From an uncultured Nocardioides sp. (lineage in GTDB: Bacteria > Actinomycetota > Actinomycetes > Propionibacteriales > Nocardioidaceae), in contig NZ_CANLDB010000003.1 in assembly GCF_947489365.1 (NCBI RefSeq), forward strand, positions 372,001 through 436,000: a stretch of DNA of 64,000 nucleotides, in the 5' to 3' direction. The translations under genes were made by a program, and so were the position numbers. Below, in pieces: positions 8,002 to 15,916 of this stretch. The notes under the pieces were generated by a model. It was not told where the DNA came from, searched no databases, and saw nothing but the letters and a program-made list of their open reading frames with translations. The stretch's first letter is position 1; the number at the start of each line of letters is the position of its first letter.

Positions 8002-9000
8002 TCAGCGGGTCGAGACCCGGTGAGGCAGGAGTCGGCGGCGGGTCGACTCCTGGGCACCCACCCTGAGCCGCGCGTTCTCCCGCCGCAGGCCCTCGACCTG
8101 CGCCAGCGCGTCGGCGAGGGCGTCCCCGGCGAGGTGCAGGCGGTCGTCGGGGCTGAGGTCGGCCAGGGACGCGGCCTCCTCCTCGGCGGTGCCGGGGAGC
8201 GGCGCGACGAGGTCCGCGGGGTCGCCGTGGACGTCGTACGACGACGCGCGGAGCGCCTCGGCCTGGTCGCGCCCCTCGGTGCGCATCGCCGCCAGGACCG
8301 TCGACGGCAGGGCGCGGGGCGGCGTGGTGGTGGTCGTGGCCAGGGTGCCGAGCATCGCGCGGGTGCCGAGCAGGGTGCCCAGCGCGCGCCCGACCTGCTG
8401 GACGCGGTGGCGCTCGTCGCCGGAGGCCACGATCACGTGGACGCGCTCGGCCGGGACGTGGGCGCCCCAGCGCTCGAGCAGGTCGGTGAGGCGGTGGGCG
8501 GACCACCAGCGGCGGGCCTGCTCGTGGTGCGGCGCGGACGCCTGGAGGCGGTCGCGGAACCGCAGCAGCGGCATCGGCCGCCCCTGGGCCACGGCGTCGG
8601 TCCAGGCGCGGGCCAGGAGGTCGGCGGGGTCGGCGGCGACCACGACGAGGTGCACCTGGAAGCCGGCGAGGGCGTCGAGCGTCAGAGCCACCTGGTCGGG
8701 GGTGGCCGCGGCGAAGCCGTCCTCCGCGAGGACGGCGTTGCGCGGGCGGGAGCGGTAGGCGTCGCGCCACACGCCCTCCCACGTGCCCTCGACGTCGCGG
8801 CGGGTCAGGCCGGCGGTGTCCAGGGCGGCGGCGTCTCGGGTGAGCTCCCACACCGCGCGGCGGCTCGTCCCGGGCGTCGCGGCGATGCGGTGCCCGGCGA
8901 CGGACAGCGAGTCGGCGTGCTCACCGAGCAGGTCGGCGACCGTCCCGGCGCCGAGGGCGCCCGGGAGGCCGAGGCACAGGAAGGCGGTACGGCGGGCCAT
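8002..9000 (-). CDS. Uncharacterised protein, possibly sulfotransferase-like P-loop fold
   Basis: This 332-aa cytoplasmic protein starts ARRTAFLCLGLPGALG, a hydrophobic strand and turn where sulfotransferase-like proteins bind PAPS. It continues with a segment like the sulfotransferase core (HLVVVAADPADLLARAW, then LLRFRDRL). The glycine-rich loop is not a good Walker A, so function is uncertain. A short C-terminal coiled coil (VEGLRRENARLR) is visible. The last residues HRVSTR are encoded by a GGTCTCGACC-type repeat, as in lysG. It is divergent from dinB. Confidence 0.5.
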   Translation of the reverse strand: MARRTAFLCLGLPGALGAGTVADLLGEHADSLSVAGHRIAATPGTSRRAVWELTRDAAALDTAGLTRRDVEGTWEGVWRDAYRSRPRNAVLAEDGFAAATPDQVALTLDALAGFQVHLVVVAADPADLLARAWTDAVAQGRPMPLLRFRDRLQASAPHHEQARRWWSAHRLTDLLERWGAHVPAERVHVIVASGDERHRVQQVGRALGTLLGTRAMLGTLATTTTTPPRALPSTVLAAMRTEGRDQAEALRASSYDVHGDPADLVAPLPGTAEEEAASLADLSPDDRLHLAGDALADALAQVEGLRRENARLRVGAQESTRRRLLPHRVSTR

Positions 9001-9075
9001 GCCGCCAGCGTCGGCGGGGCGGGTGAACAGCGGGCGACGACGGTCTGACCCGGGGTGGATGCCTCCGCGAACGAG

Positions 9076-9130
9076 TTATCCACAGGGGGGTGTGGAGAAG
9101 TGGCCGGACCGAGACGGCGCCTGTGGACAA
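9076..9130. promoter_or_regulatory. Cluster of three DnaA boxes upstream of dinB
   Basis: TTATCCACA (9076-9084, + strand), TTCTCCACA (9091-9099, - strand) and TTGTCCACA (9122-9130, - strand) all fit the DnaA consensus TTNTCCACA. They lie within 55 bp between two divergent genes. There is no dnaA, dnaN or AT-rich unwinding element nearby, so this is not the chromosomal origin. It could titrate DnaA or let DnaA regulate dinB. Confidence 0.55.
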
Positions 9131-9154
9131 CCGGGTCCCGTGCGGAGGGCGACG

Positions 9155-10399
9155 GTGTCGGTGCGCGGTGGGAACCTGGGTGACGTGGAGGCGGAGACCG
9201 GCGAGGCGACGATCCTCCACGCCGACCTCGACGCGTTCTACGCCTCGGTCGAGCAGCGCGACGACCCGCGCCTGCGGGGCCGGCCCGTGATCGTGGGCGG
9301 GGGAGTCGTGCTCGCTGCGAGCTACGAGGCCCGCGCCTGCGGGGTCCGGACGGCGATGGGCGGGCGCGAGGCGCTGCGGCTCTGCCCCGACGCCCTCGTC
9401 GTCCCCGCCCGGATGGACGCCTACTCGGCGGCCAGCAAGGAGGTCTTCGCGGTCTTCCGCGACACCACCCCGCTGGTCGAGCCGGTCTCGATCGACGAGG
9501 CCTTCATGGAGGTCGGCGGCCTGCGCCGCAGCGTCGGCACCCCCGTCCAGGTCGCCGCCGTCCTGCGACGGCGGGTCCGCGCCGAGGCGGGCCTGCCGGT
9601 GAGCGTGGGGATCGCCCGCACGAAGTTCCTCGCGAAGGTCGCCAGCGGCAGCGCCAAGCCGGACGGCATCCGCCTCGTGCCACCCGACGGGGAGGACGCC
9701 TTCCTGCTCCCGCTGCGCGTCGAGCGCCTGTGGGGGGTGGGGGAGAAGACCGCGGCCAAGCTGCACCGGCTCGGCCTCGCGACGGTCGCCGACGTGCTCG
9801 CGCTCGACGAGTCGACGCTCTCGGCGACCGTCGGCCCGGCCGCGGCACGCCACCTGCACGCGCTGGTCCGCCACCGCGACCCGCGCTCGGTCTCGTCGGG
9901 CCCCAGCCGTCGCTCGATCGGCTCTCAGCGCGCCCTCGGGAGACGGGCGCGCAGCCCCGAGGAGCTCGACGTCATCCTCGCCGGCATCGTCGACCGCCTG
10001 GCCCGGCGGCTCCGCGGCGGGGACCGGGACACCGGGACGGTCGTCCTGCGGCTGCGGTACGGCGACTTCACGCGCGCCACCCGATCGCACACGCTGCCCG
10101 TGCCCACCCGTCGTACGACGACGCTGCTGGCGGTGGCCCGCTCGCTGCTGGCCGCCGAGCAGCCGCGGATCACCGAGAAGGGGCTGACGCTGCTCGGGCT
10201 GTCGCTCTCCAACCTGGCCGTCGGGGTGGGGGAGCAGCTGGAGCTGTCCACCGACGACGAGGTGGACCCGTCGCAGGCGTCGCTGGACACCGCGCTCGAC
10301 GCCGTCCGCGACCGGTTCGGCCAGACCAGCGTCGCCCGCGCGACGCAGATCGGCCGCGACCAGGGGATCTCGAGCCCGGTGCTGCCCGAGCACGAGTAG
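9155..10399 (+). CDS. dinB: DNA polymerase IV (Y-family translesion polymerase)
   Basis: This protein of about 414 aa is error-prone polymerase IV. Motifs in order are LHADLDAFYASVEQ (metal-binding Asp), YEARACGVRTAM, SIDEAFMEV (catalytic Asp-Glu pair), VSVGIARTKFLAKVAS, then a helix-hairpin-helix thumb (LWGVGEKTAAKLHRLGL) and the little-finger domain with RSIGSQRALG. The start is unsure. GTG 9155 has GGAGGG 5 nt upstream; GTG 9185 would give a 404-aa protein closer to typical N-termini. Three DnaA boxes lie just upstream. It acts in replication past damaged bases. Confidence 0.9.
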   Translation: MSVRGGNLGDVEAETGEATILHADLDAFYASVEQRDDPRLRGRPVIVGGGVVLAASYEARACGVRTAMGGREALRLCPDALVVPARMDAYSAASKEVFAVFRDTTPLVEPVSIDEAFMEVGGLRRSVGTPVQVAAVLRRRVRAEAGLPVSVGIARTKFLAKVASGSAKPDGIRLVPPDGEDAFLLPLRVERLWGVGEKTAAKLHRLGLATVADVLALDESTLSATVGPAAARHLHALVRHRDPRSVSSGPSRRSIGSQRALGRRARSPEELDVILAGIVDRLARRLRGGDRDTGTVVLRLRYGDFTRATRSHTLPVPTRRTTTLLAVARSLLAAEQPRITEKGLTLLGLSLSNLAVGVGEQLELSTDDEVDPSQASLDTALDAVRDRFGQTSVARATQIGRDQGISSPVLPEHE

Positions 10400-10419
10400 G
10401 GGGCGGGTACCTCCACCCC

Positions 10420-11220
10420 ATGAGGACGAGAGCGGTCGCGGGCCTGCTGCTGCTCGCCACCGTCGCGGTCGGCTGCGGTGGCGACGATCCGCCGTCCGGC
10501 GACGGCGCTCCCGGCGTCGCGTGGGCCAGCGGCGACCGGGTCCGCCTCGCCAGCGGTGCCGAGCGGGTGCTCGACAGCGAGGTCACGTGGTTCGCCGAGA
10601 CGGTCGAGGGCGTCGCCTACCTGCCGGTGACGGAGCCGTCGTCCACCGAGGACGGGAACCCGCTCGGCTCCCCGCTGCTGCTCGACGACGGGTCCGGCGA
10701 GCCGGTCGAGCTCGCCGGGGACGCCTCGGGACCCGTCGCCTCACCCGACGGGCGGTGGCTGGCGTGGAACGAGCTGGACACGGCCGAGCGCCAGGTCCGG
10801 CTCGGCCTCGTCCTGTACGACGTCACGACCGGTGAGCGCACCTCGCCGTTCCCACCCGACACGGGGCTGGTCGCGGACCGGCTGACGGACGTCACGCTCC
10901 ACGTCACCACCTTCCGCGGGCCCCGCGTGCTCGACCTGGCCACGGGCCGCAGCCGTCCCGCCCGTGCCGTCGACCGCGTCGCCGCCGACCCGCGGCTCAG
11001 CAGTCCCGACGGCCGCCGCCTCACCGCCGACCTCGACCTCCCCGGCGACGTCCGCGTGGTGCGGTGGGTCGACGACGAGACCGTCGCGGGCGTCGTACCG
11101 GACGGCGACCTCGTCGCCTGCGACGTCCCCGCCGCCGACTGCACCGTCGTCCCCGACGTCCCCGCCCCACCCACCGAGGTCCTCCTCGCGGGCAGCGCGG
11201 AGCCGCTCGTCCGGGACTAG
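10420..11220 (+). CDS. Secreted lipoprotein with beta-propeller-like repeats
   Basis: This 266-aa protein has a signal peptide ending in the lipobox VAVGC (Cys about residue 19), then a Gly/Asp linker typical of exported lipoproteins. The rest has TolB/WD40-like strands such as PVASPDGRWLAWNEL and RLSSPDGRRLTADLDL, suggesting a beta-propeller. No catalytic motif is seen. It follows dinB by 20 bp but no functional link is evident. Its stop abuts a palindromic repeat array. Confidence 0.65.
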   Translation: MRTRAVAGLLLLATVAVGCGGDDPPSGDGAPGVAWASGDRVRLASGAERVLDSEVTWFAETVEGVAYLPVTEPSSTEDGNPLGSPLLLDDGSGEPVELAGDASGPVASPDGRWLAWNELDTAERQVRLGLVLYDVTTGERTSPFPPDTGLVADRLTDVTLHVTTFRGPRVLDLATGRSRPARAVDRVAADPRLSSPDGRRLTADLDLPGDVRVVRWVDDETVAGVVPDGDLVACDVPAADCTVVPDVPAPPTEVLLAGSAEPLVRD

Positions 11221-11230
11221 GCCGGTCGGC

Positions 11231-11510
11231 CGAGTCGGCACGTCTGCGCAGCTGTACGGGGTCGAGTCGGCACGTCTGCGCAGCTGTAGGGGGTCGAGTC
11301 GGCACGTCTGCGCACCGGACAGCAGGTCAGGGTCTCGACAAGCTCGACCACCGGTGGTCGAGCTCGTCGAGACCGTCGTACGCGCCACCCACGCCGCACA
11401 CCCGCGCCGGCTCGAGCCTTCTGAGGCGCGCAGACGTGCCGACTCGAGGCCTCTGGGGTGCGCAGACGTGCCGACTCGAGCCGTCTGAGGTGCGCAGACG
11501 TGCCGACTCG
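11231..11510. repeat. Palindrome-centred 32-bp-period repeat array A
   Basis: Three copies of CGAGTCGGCACGTCTGCGCA start at 11231, 11263 and 11295, an exact 32-bp period. A 44-bp near-palindrome (11331-11374, GGTCTCGACAAGCTCGACCA... with one mismatched pair) follows. Three inverted copies start at 11427, 11459 and 11491, again a 32-bp period. The array fills the space between the stop codons of two convergent genes. It contains no gene. It is not CRISPR: the 12-bp spacers are short and similar, and there is no cas gene. Confidence 0.85.
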
Positions 11511-11514
11511 GCAG

Positions 11515-12153
11515 CTAGCCCAGGGCCTCGAGCCGCTCCGCGACCCACGCGACGAGGGGGCGGAGGCGGCGCCAGTCCTCGCGGACGCGGTCGGCGAGCT
11601 CGGGGGTGTGGATGACGGGCTCGAAGCCGTACGAGCGGCCCATGGCCAGCGACTTGTGGCGCAGCAGGTCGATCCGGGGGTGGTCGGCCGACCAGCCGCG
11701 GGGCGTCGTCTTCAAGCGCTCCCCGGACCGTTCGAAGCCGTACGCCTCGAGCGAGGTGAGCATCCGCTCGAGCTCGCGCCCGGAGTGGTCCAGGTCGATG
11801 GCGTCGCGGATGCGGGCCAGGTTCGGGGCCTCCGCCTGGTAGAAACCCCCGCCGACCCGGACGCCGGGGGCACCGACCTGCACGTACCAGCCGCACGACG
11901 GCCCGGCGGCGACGAACGCCCCCTGGTGGGTCTTGTACGGCGTCTTGTCCTTCGCGAACCGCACGTCGCGGTAGGGACGGAAGATCTTCGCCGCGCCGAA
12001 CTCCCCGGCGAGCTCGTCGCACAGCGCCCGCATCGGCGCGGCCACCGACTCGTCGTACGTCGCGCGGTGCTGCTCCCAGAACGCGCGGGTGTTCTCGACC
12101 TCGAGGTCGTCGTAGAAGTCGAGGGCGGCGACCGGGAAGCCGGCGAAACTCAC
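11515..12153 (-). CDS. DUF2461 family protein
   Basis: This 212-aa protein matches the DUF2461 (TIGR02453) family. Recognisable segments are LDFYDDLEVENTRAFWEQHR near the N-terminus, FRPYRDVRFAKDKTPYKTHQ in the middle and GFYQAEAPNLARIRDAI. The biochemical role is unknown. The length is normal for the family. Its stop codon lies right at the edge of repeat array A. The next gene upstream on the same strand ends 10 bp away. Confidence 0.8.
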   Translation of the reverse strand: MSFAGFPVAALDFYDDLEVENTRAFWEQHRATYDESVAAPMRALCDELAGEFGAAKIFRPYRDVRFAKDKTPYKTHQGAFVAAGPSCGWYVQVGAPGVRVGGGFYQAEAPNLARIRDAIDLDHSGRELERMLTSLEAYGFERSGERLKTTPRGWSADHPRIDLLRHKSLAMGRSYGFEPVIHTPELADRVREDWRRLRPLVAWVAERLEALG

Positions 12154-12163
12154 GCGGTGCGCC

Positions 12164-12679
12164 TCAGGAGCCGGCGGCCCGCGGGTAGCCCCGGCGCACG
12201 GTCCGGTCGAGGATGCCGAGCGTGCCGCGCAGGGCGGTGGTGGTGACGATCGGGAAGACGTGCTTCCAGTCGTCGCGCGCCTCGCTCCAGTCGCAGTACG
12301 ACGTCACGCGCGTCCCGCCCCCGTCGGACTCCGGCGCCGGCTCCAGCTCGTAGCCGAACACGTGCCCGATGCCGGGCCTGACGGTGCCGACGATGGACCA
12401 GGAGATCCGCCGGTCGGGCTCGAAGGAGCGGATCGTGACGTCCACGTCGTACCGCCCCATGTCGGGCCGGTCGCCGAGCGCCTCGCGATCCATGTGGACG
12501 ACGAACGTGTCGCCCGCCGCGGTCACCGGCGAGCCGGTGGCGTCCTGCAGCATCCCGGTCGCGTCGATCGCGACGTGGCCCTGCGGGTCGCACAGGACGG
12601 CGAAGATCGCGGCCGGGTCCGCCGGGATCAGACGGGTGGCCTCGGTGCGGGTCTCGCTGCCGGTCTCACTGCTGGACAT
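12164..12679 (-). CDS. SRPBCC-fold protein (polyketide cyclase/START-like)
   Basis: This 171-aa protein has the SRPBCC pattern. The first strand and helix read RLIPADPAAIFAVLCDPQGH; later strands include WSIVGTVRPGIGHVFGYELE and VTSYCDWSEA, and the long C-terminal helix ends in RRGYPRAAGS. These proteins bind hydrophobic ligands in a central pocket; the ligand is unknown. The only plausible start, ATG at 12679, uses the A of the encoded CCA end of the tRNA-Gly gene directly upstream, and there is no Shine-Dalgarno site. Expression must therefore compete with tRNA processing or use a promoter inside the tRNA gene. Confidence 0.7.
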   Translation of the reverse strand: MSSSETGSETRTEATRLIPADPAAIFAVLCDPQGHVAIDATGMLQDATGSPVTAAGDTFVVHMDREALGDRPDMGRYDVDVTIRSFEPDRRISWSIVGTVRPGIGHVFGYELEPAPESDGGGTRVTSYCDWSEARDDWKHVFPIVTTTALRGTLGILDRTVRRGYPRAAGS

Positions 12680-12681
12680 GG

Positions 12682-12754
12682 AGCGGACGACGAGACTCGA
12701 ACTCGCGACATCGACCTTGGGAAGGTCGCGCTCTACCAACTGAGCTACGTCCGC
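12682..12754 (-). tRNA. tRNA-Gly (anticodon CCC)
   Basis: The cloverleaf is complete: acceptor stem GCGGACG/CGTCCGC (perfect 7 bp), D-arm GCTC-AGTTGGTA-GAGC, anticodon stem CGACC/GGTCG around the loop TTCCCAA (anticodon CCC), and T-arm GCGAG-TTCGAGT-CTCGT. The discriminator is T, and CCA is encoded next (12681-12679). It reads GGG codons. The A of CCA is also the first base of the downstream ATG. Confidence 0.95.
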
Positions 12755-12780
12755 ACGACCCTGACGGGTCGCAGGCGATG

Positions 12781-13551
12781 CTACTCGACCCGGGTGACGA
12801 CCGGCTCCAGGGTGGGACGGCGCGCGGTCACCGTGTCGCCCGACGAACGGCCGGTCAGGCGCCGCTGCACCCAGGGGACGGCGTGCGAGCGGGCCCAGCT
12901 CAGGTCGGCCGTCACGGCCTCGCGACGGGTGGGCGAGGACGCGTCGGGCAGCTCGAGCGCCGTCAGGTCGTGCGGGACGCCGAGGACGTCGAGCACCTCG
13001 ACGGCCATCCGCCGGTGGCCGGCGGGGCTCATGTGCATCCGGTCGGCGTCCCACATCCGCCAGTCCCGGTAGTCGCGCAGCCGCCAGAAGTCGACGAGGG
13101 ACGCGCCCCGGCCCTCGGCCACCTCACGGACGAGCTCGTTGTAGAGGGCGAACCGCCCCCGGACGGGTCGGTAGACCGCGGAGCCGCCCGGGTCGAACGC
13201 CGTCCAGACCAGCAGCCTCGCCCCGGTGGCGGCGAGCCGGCCGAGCGCGTCGTCGTACCGCGCGACGAGGGCGTCGAGGTCCACCGAGGGCCGCAGGATG
13301 TCGTTCGCCCCCGCGTAGATCGTCACGAGATCGGGAGCCATCGCGACCGCAGGGTCGAGCTGCTCGGCGACGACCTGGTCGAGCTTGCGGCCGCGGATGG
13401 CGAGGTTGGCGTACCGCAGCCCCTGCTCGTGGACGGCGAGCGCCTCGGCGACCTGGTCGGCCCACCCGCGCAGCCCGTTGGGGCGGCTCGGGTCGGGGTC
13501 GCCGACGCCCTCGGTGAAGGAGTCGCCGAGGGCGACGAAGCGCGTGACCAT
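12781..13551 (-). CDS. SGNH/GDSL-family hydrolase
   Basis: This 256-aa esterase-like protein carries the SGNH blocks: FVALGDSFTEGVGDP (block I, nucleophile Ser), the glycine of block II (NLAIRGRKL), YAGANDILRP (block III, GxND) and MWDADRMHMSPAGHRRMA (block V, DxxH with His as base). It hydrolyses esters or de-acylates an unknown substrate; no signal peptide, so probably cytoplasmic. ATG 13551 has GAGGAGG 8 nt upstream. Two MarR-type palindromes lie in the gap to the divergent DJ-1 gene, so it may be co-regulated. Confidence 0.85.
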   Translation of the reverse strand: MVTRFVALGDSFTEGVGDPDPSRPNGLRGWADQVAEALAVHEQGLRYANLAIRGRKLDQVVAEQLDPAVAMAPDLVTIYAGANDILRPSVDLDALVARYDDALGRLAATGARLLVWTAFDPGGSAVYRPVRGRFALYNELVREVAEGRGASLVDFWRLRDYRDWRMWDADRMHMSPAGHRRMAVEVLDVLGVPHDLTALELPDASSPTRREAVTADLSWARSHAVPWVQRRLTGRSSGDTVTARRPTLEPVVTRVE

Positions 13552-13567
13552 GCGTCCATCCTCCTCT

Positions 13568-13605
13568 TGACAGCATTCTGTCAATCATGACAGTCTCCTG
13601 TCATG
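13568..13605. promoter_or_regulatory. Two MarR-type operator palindromes
   Basis: TGACAGCATTCTGTCA (13568-13583) and CATGACAGTCTCCTGTCATG (13586-13605) share the core TGACAG-N4-CTGTCA. Their centres are 20 bp apart, about two helical turns. The second contains the ATG (13603) of the DJ-1/PfpI gene. The MarR protein encoded at 14217 is the obvious candidate ligand, giving joint control of both divergent genes. Confidence 0.75.
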
Positions 13606-14220
13606 AAGCGGACGACCACACGACACCTGCACCTCGCCCTCGTCGACACCCTCGCCGACTGGGAGATCGGCTTCCTGACCGCCCACCTGACCCAGGGCGG
13701 CGCCGACCTCCGCGTCGTGACCGTCAGCGCCGACGGCGGCCCCGTCACCACCATGGGCGGGCTGCGGATCGCGGCCGACCTCGCGCTCGCCGACCTCGAC
13801 CCCACGGACAGCGCGATGCTCGTGCTGCCCGGCGGCGAGACGTGGGCCGAGCCCGAGACGCAGGGCGTGGTCGAGGCCGCCCGCCGGTTCGTCGCCGCCG
13901 GCGTCCCCGTCGCCGCGATCTGCGGCGCCGTGTGGGCCCTGGCCGCGGCCGGCCTGCTCGACGACCGCCGTCACACCAGCAACGACGCCGGCTGGCTCGC
14001 CTCCTCGGGGTACGCCGGCGGCGCGCTGCACGTCGACGCCCCCGCGGTCACCGACCGCGGCGTCGTCACCGCCACCGGCATCGCGCCCGCCCACTTCGCC
14101 GCCGAGGTGTTCCGGACGCTCGGCAGCCACCCCGAGCCGATGGTCGACTCCTGGCTGAAGCTGTACGGCGACCGCGACCCCGCCGGCTTCCACGAGCTGA
14201 TGGCGATGGCGGGCGCGTGA
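13603..14220 (+). CDS. DJ-1/PfpI-family protein (class I glutamine amidotransferase-like)
   Basis: This 205-aa protein has the DJ-1/PfpI fold. The nucleophile elbow is VAAICGAVWALAAAGLL with Cys in the AICG turn, followed by HTSND where a catalytic-site His is expected. An early acidic residue in TLADWEIGF may be the conserved Glu. Family members include chaperones, glyoxalases and isonitrile hydratases; which one cannot be told. It overlaps the next MarR gene by 4 nt. Its start codon lies inside an operator palindrome, so the transcript is probably leaderless or nearly so. Confidence 0.8.
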   Translation: MKRTTTRHLHLALVDTLADWEIGFLTAHLTQGGADLRVVTVSADGGPVTTMGGLRIAADLALADLDPTDSAMLVLPGGETWAEPETQGVVEAARRFVAAGVPVAAICGAVWALAAAGLLDDRRHTSNDAGWLASSGYAGGALHVDAPAVTDRGVVTATGIAPAHFAAEVFRTLGSHPEPMVDSWLKLYGDRDPAGFHELMAMAGA

Positions 14221-14660
14221 GCGACGAGCCCGCCGTCCTCTCCGACGTCGCGCTGACGACGTTCCGGCTCAGCTCCCAGGTGCTCGCGCTCGCCGAGGAC
14301 CTCGCCCGGCCCGCCGGCCTGACCGCCGCCTGGTGGCAGGTGCTCGGCGCCGTCCACGAGACCCCCGACACCGTCTCCGGCGTCGCCCGCGCGATGGGCC
14401 TGACGCGGCAGAGCGTCCAGCGCATCGCCGACCTGCTGGTCGGCCGCGGCCTGGCGCGATGGGAGGACAACCCCGCCCACCGCCGCGCGAAGCTGCTGGT
14501 GCCCGAACGCGCCGGCGTCGACGCCGTACGACGGATCGCGCCGCAGCACGCCGCCGCGGCGCGCGCCCTGGTCGCCGAGCTCGGTCCCGATCGCGCCGCG
14601 GAGGTCCTGGCGGCGCTGCACGACCTGTCCGCGGCCCTGGCGGTCGTGCACCCCGACTGA
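14217..14660 (+). CDS. MarR-family regulator
   Basis: This 147-aa winged-helix regulator has GLTAAWWQVLGAVHE leading to the recognition helix in VARAMGLTRQSVQRIADLLVGRG and a wing around EDNPAHRRAKLLV. GTG 14217 overlaps the DJ-1 stop (GTGA), so the two are co-translated. It probably binds the TGACAG-N4-CTGTCA palindromes at 13568-13605 and represses its own operon and the divergent SGNH hydrolase. The inducer is unknown. Confidence 0.85.
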   Translation: MSDEPAVLSDVALTTFRLSSQVLALAEDLARPAGLTAAWWQVLGAVHETPDTVSGVARAMGLTRQSVQRIADLLVGRGLARWEDNPAHRRAKLLVPERAGVDAVRRIAPQHAAAARALVAELGPDRAAEVLAALHDLSAALAVVHPD

Positions 14661-14672
14661 GACCCTGGACGC

Positions 14673-15311
14673 GTGGACCCCGACCGGGTGGCGTCGTCCG
14701 AGTGGCGCACCCGCCTCACCGTGCTCGCTGCCGTCCTGGCGGTGGCGGGGGTCGTGCTCGCGCCCGGGATCGTCGACCGCCTCGTGACCACCGCTCCCGC
14801 CCTGCCCTCGGCGCAGGCCGCGCCCGACCCGGACGGCTTCCTCGCCGGCGACGCCGTGTGCCCGGCCGAGCAGGGCGACCTCGTCGGGCCGGACGCCGGC
14901 CCCGCGGGCGCCGTCCTCGCCGACCTGCGCGACGAGACCCGCCGCCTGCCCGGGTACGCCGGCGACACCGTCGCCGCTGCGGACCGGGTCGTCCTCTACT
15001 GGCGCGACCCCGTGCCGCCGGTCGTCCGTGACCTCGCCGGCCCGCGACCCGACGGCGTCGAGGTCGTCGTCGCCCCGACGGCGTACTCCGCCAGCGACAT
15101 CGCCAGCGGCCTCGCCCTGGTCGGCAGTGCCCTGGCGTCCGGGGACGACGCCTGGACGGCGGTCGACTCCTGCGCCGACTCCTCCGGGCTGCGGGTCGAG
15201 GTCGCGGCGTCCGTCCAGGACCCGGCCGGGCTCGGCGCGGACCTGACGGCGATCGCGGCGATGCCGGTGACCGTCGTGGTCACGGACGAGACCGCCGCCG
15301 TGGGTCGGTAG
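14673..15311 (+). CDS. Hypothetical membrane-anchored or secreted protein
   Basis: This 212-aa protein has an N-terminal hydrophobic helix (LTVLAAVLAVAGVVLAPGIV, residues 14-33) followed by an extracytoplasmic Asp/Ala-rich domain with two cysteines (AVCPAEQG and VDSCADSS) that could pair. No enzyme motif was recognised. The start is GTG at 14673. It precedes dcd by 9 bp on the same strand. Confidence 0.55.
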   Translation: MDPDRVASSEWRTRLTVLAAVLAVAGVVLAPGIVDRLVTTAPALPSAQAAPDPDGFLAGDAVCPAEQGDLVGPDAGPAGAVLADLRDETRRLPGYAGDTVAAADRVVLYWRDPVPPVVRDLAGPRPDGVEVVVAPTAYSASDIASGLALVGSALASGDDAWTAVDSCADSSGLRVEVAASVQDPAGLGADLTAIAAMPVTVVVTDETAAVGR

Positions 15312-15320
15312 GGTCGGCGC

Positions 15321-15896
15321 GTGCTGCTGAGCGATCGCGACATCCGCGCCGAGGTCGACGAGGGTCGGATCGTCCTCGACCCGTGGGACCCGGAGATGGT
15401 GCAGCCGTCGTCGGTGGACGTGCGGCTCGACCGGATCTTCCGGACCTTCGAGAACCACCGCTACCCGCACATCGACCCCGCCGAGGACCAGCCGGACCTC
15501 ACCCGCGAGGTGAGCTGCATCGGTGACGAGCCGTTCATCCTGCACCCGGGCGAGTTCGTCCTCGGGTCGACGTACGAGTCGGTGCGGCTGCCGGACGACG
15601 TCGCCGCGCGCCTCGAGGGCAAGTCCTCGCTGGGCCGCCTCGGGCTGCTCACCCACTCGACCGCCGGCTTCATCGACCCCGGCTTCACCGGCCACGTGAC
15701 GCTCGAGCTCGCCAACGTCGCGAACCTGCCGATCAAGCTCTGGCCCGGCATGAAGATCGGCCAGCTCTGCTTCTTCCGGCTCTCCTCGCCGGCCGAGCAC
15801 CCGTACGGCTCGGAGAAGTACGGCTCGCGCTACCAGGGCCAGCGCGGCCCGACCCCCTCGCGCTCCTCGGCGAACTTCCTGCGCACGCAGATCTAG
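15321..15896 (+). CDS. dcd: dCTP deaminase (probably bifunctional dCTP deaminase/dUTPase)
   Basis: This 191-aa protein makes dUTP or dUMP from dCTP for thymidylate synthesis. Recognisable parts are [17 protein letters not shown] at the start, the nucleotide-binding segment [20 protein letters not shown] and GHVTLELAN, where the Glu is the catalytic residue. The C-terminal lid has [15 protein letters not shown]. Actinobacterial Dcd enzymes are often bifunctional (dCTP straight to dUMP); this is knowledge of the family, not visible here. GTG start at 15321. Confidence 0.93.
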   Translation: MLLSDRDIRAEVDEGRIVLDPWDPEMVQPSSVDVRLDRIFRTFENHRYPHIDPAEDQPDLTREVSCIGDEPFILHPGEFVLGSTYESVRLPDDVAARLEGKSSLGRLGLLTHSTAGFIDPGFTGHVTLELANVANLPIKLWPGMKIGQLCFFRLSSPAEHPYGSEKYGSRYQGQRGPTPSRSSANFLRTQI

Positions 15897-15916
15897 CCCC
15901 GGGTCCGGCCCCGGAC

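Noticed and set aside
9076..9130. Chromosomal replication origin
   Set aside because: Only three boxes, no AT-rich element, no dnaA/dnaN/gyrB; it sits at dinB.
11231..11510. Possible CRISPR array
   Set aside because: Repeat cores are 20 bp with only 12-bp near-constant spacers, repeats invert at the centre, and no cas genes are nearby.
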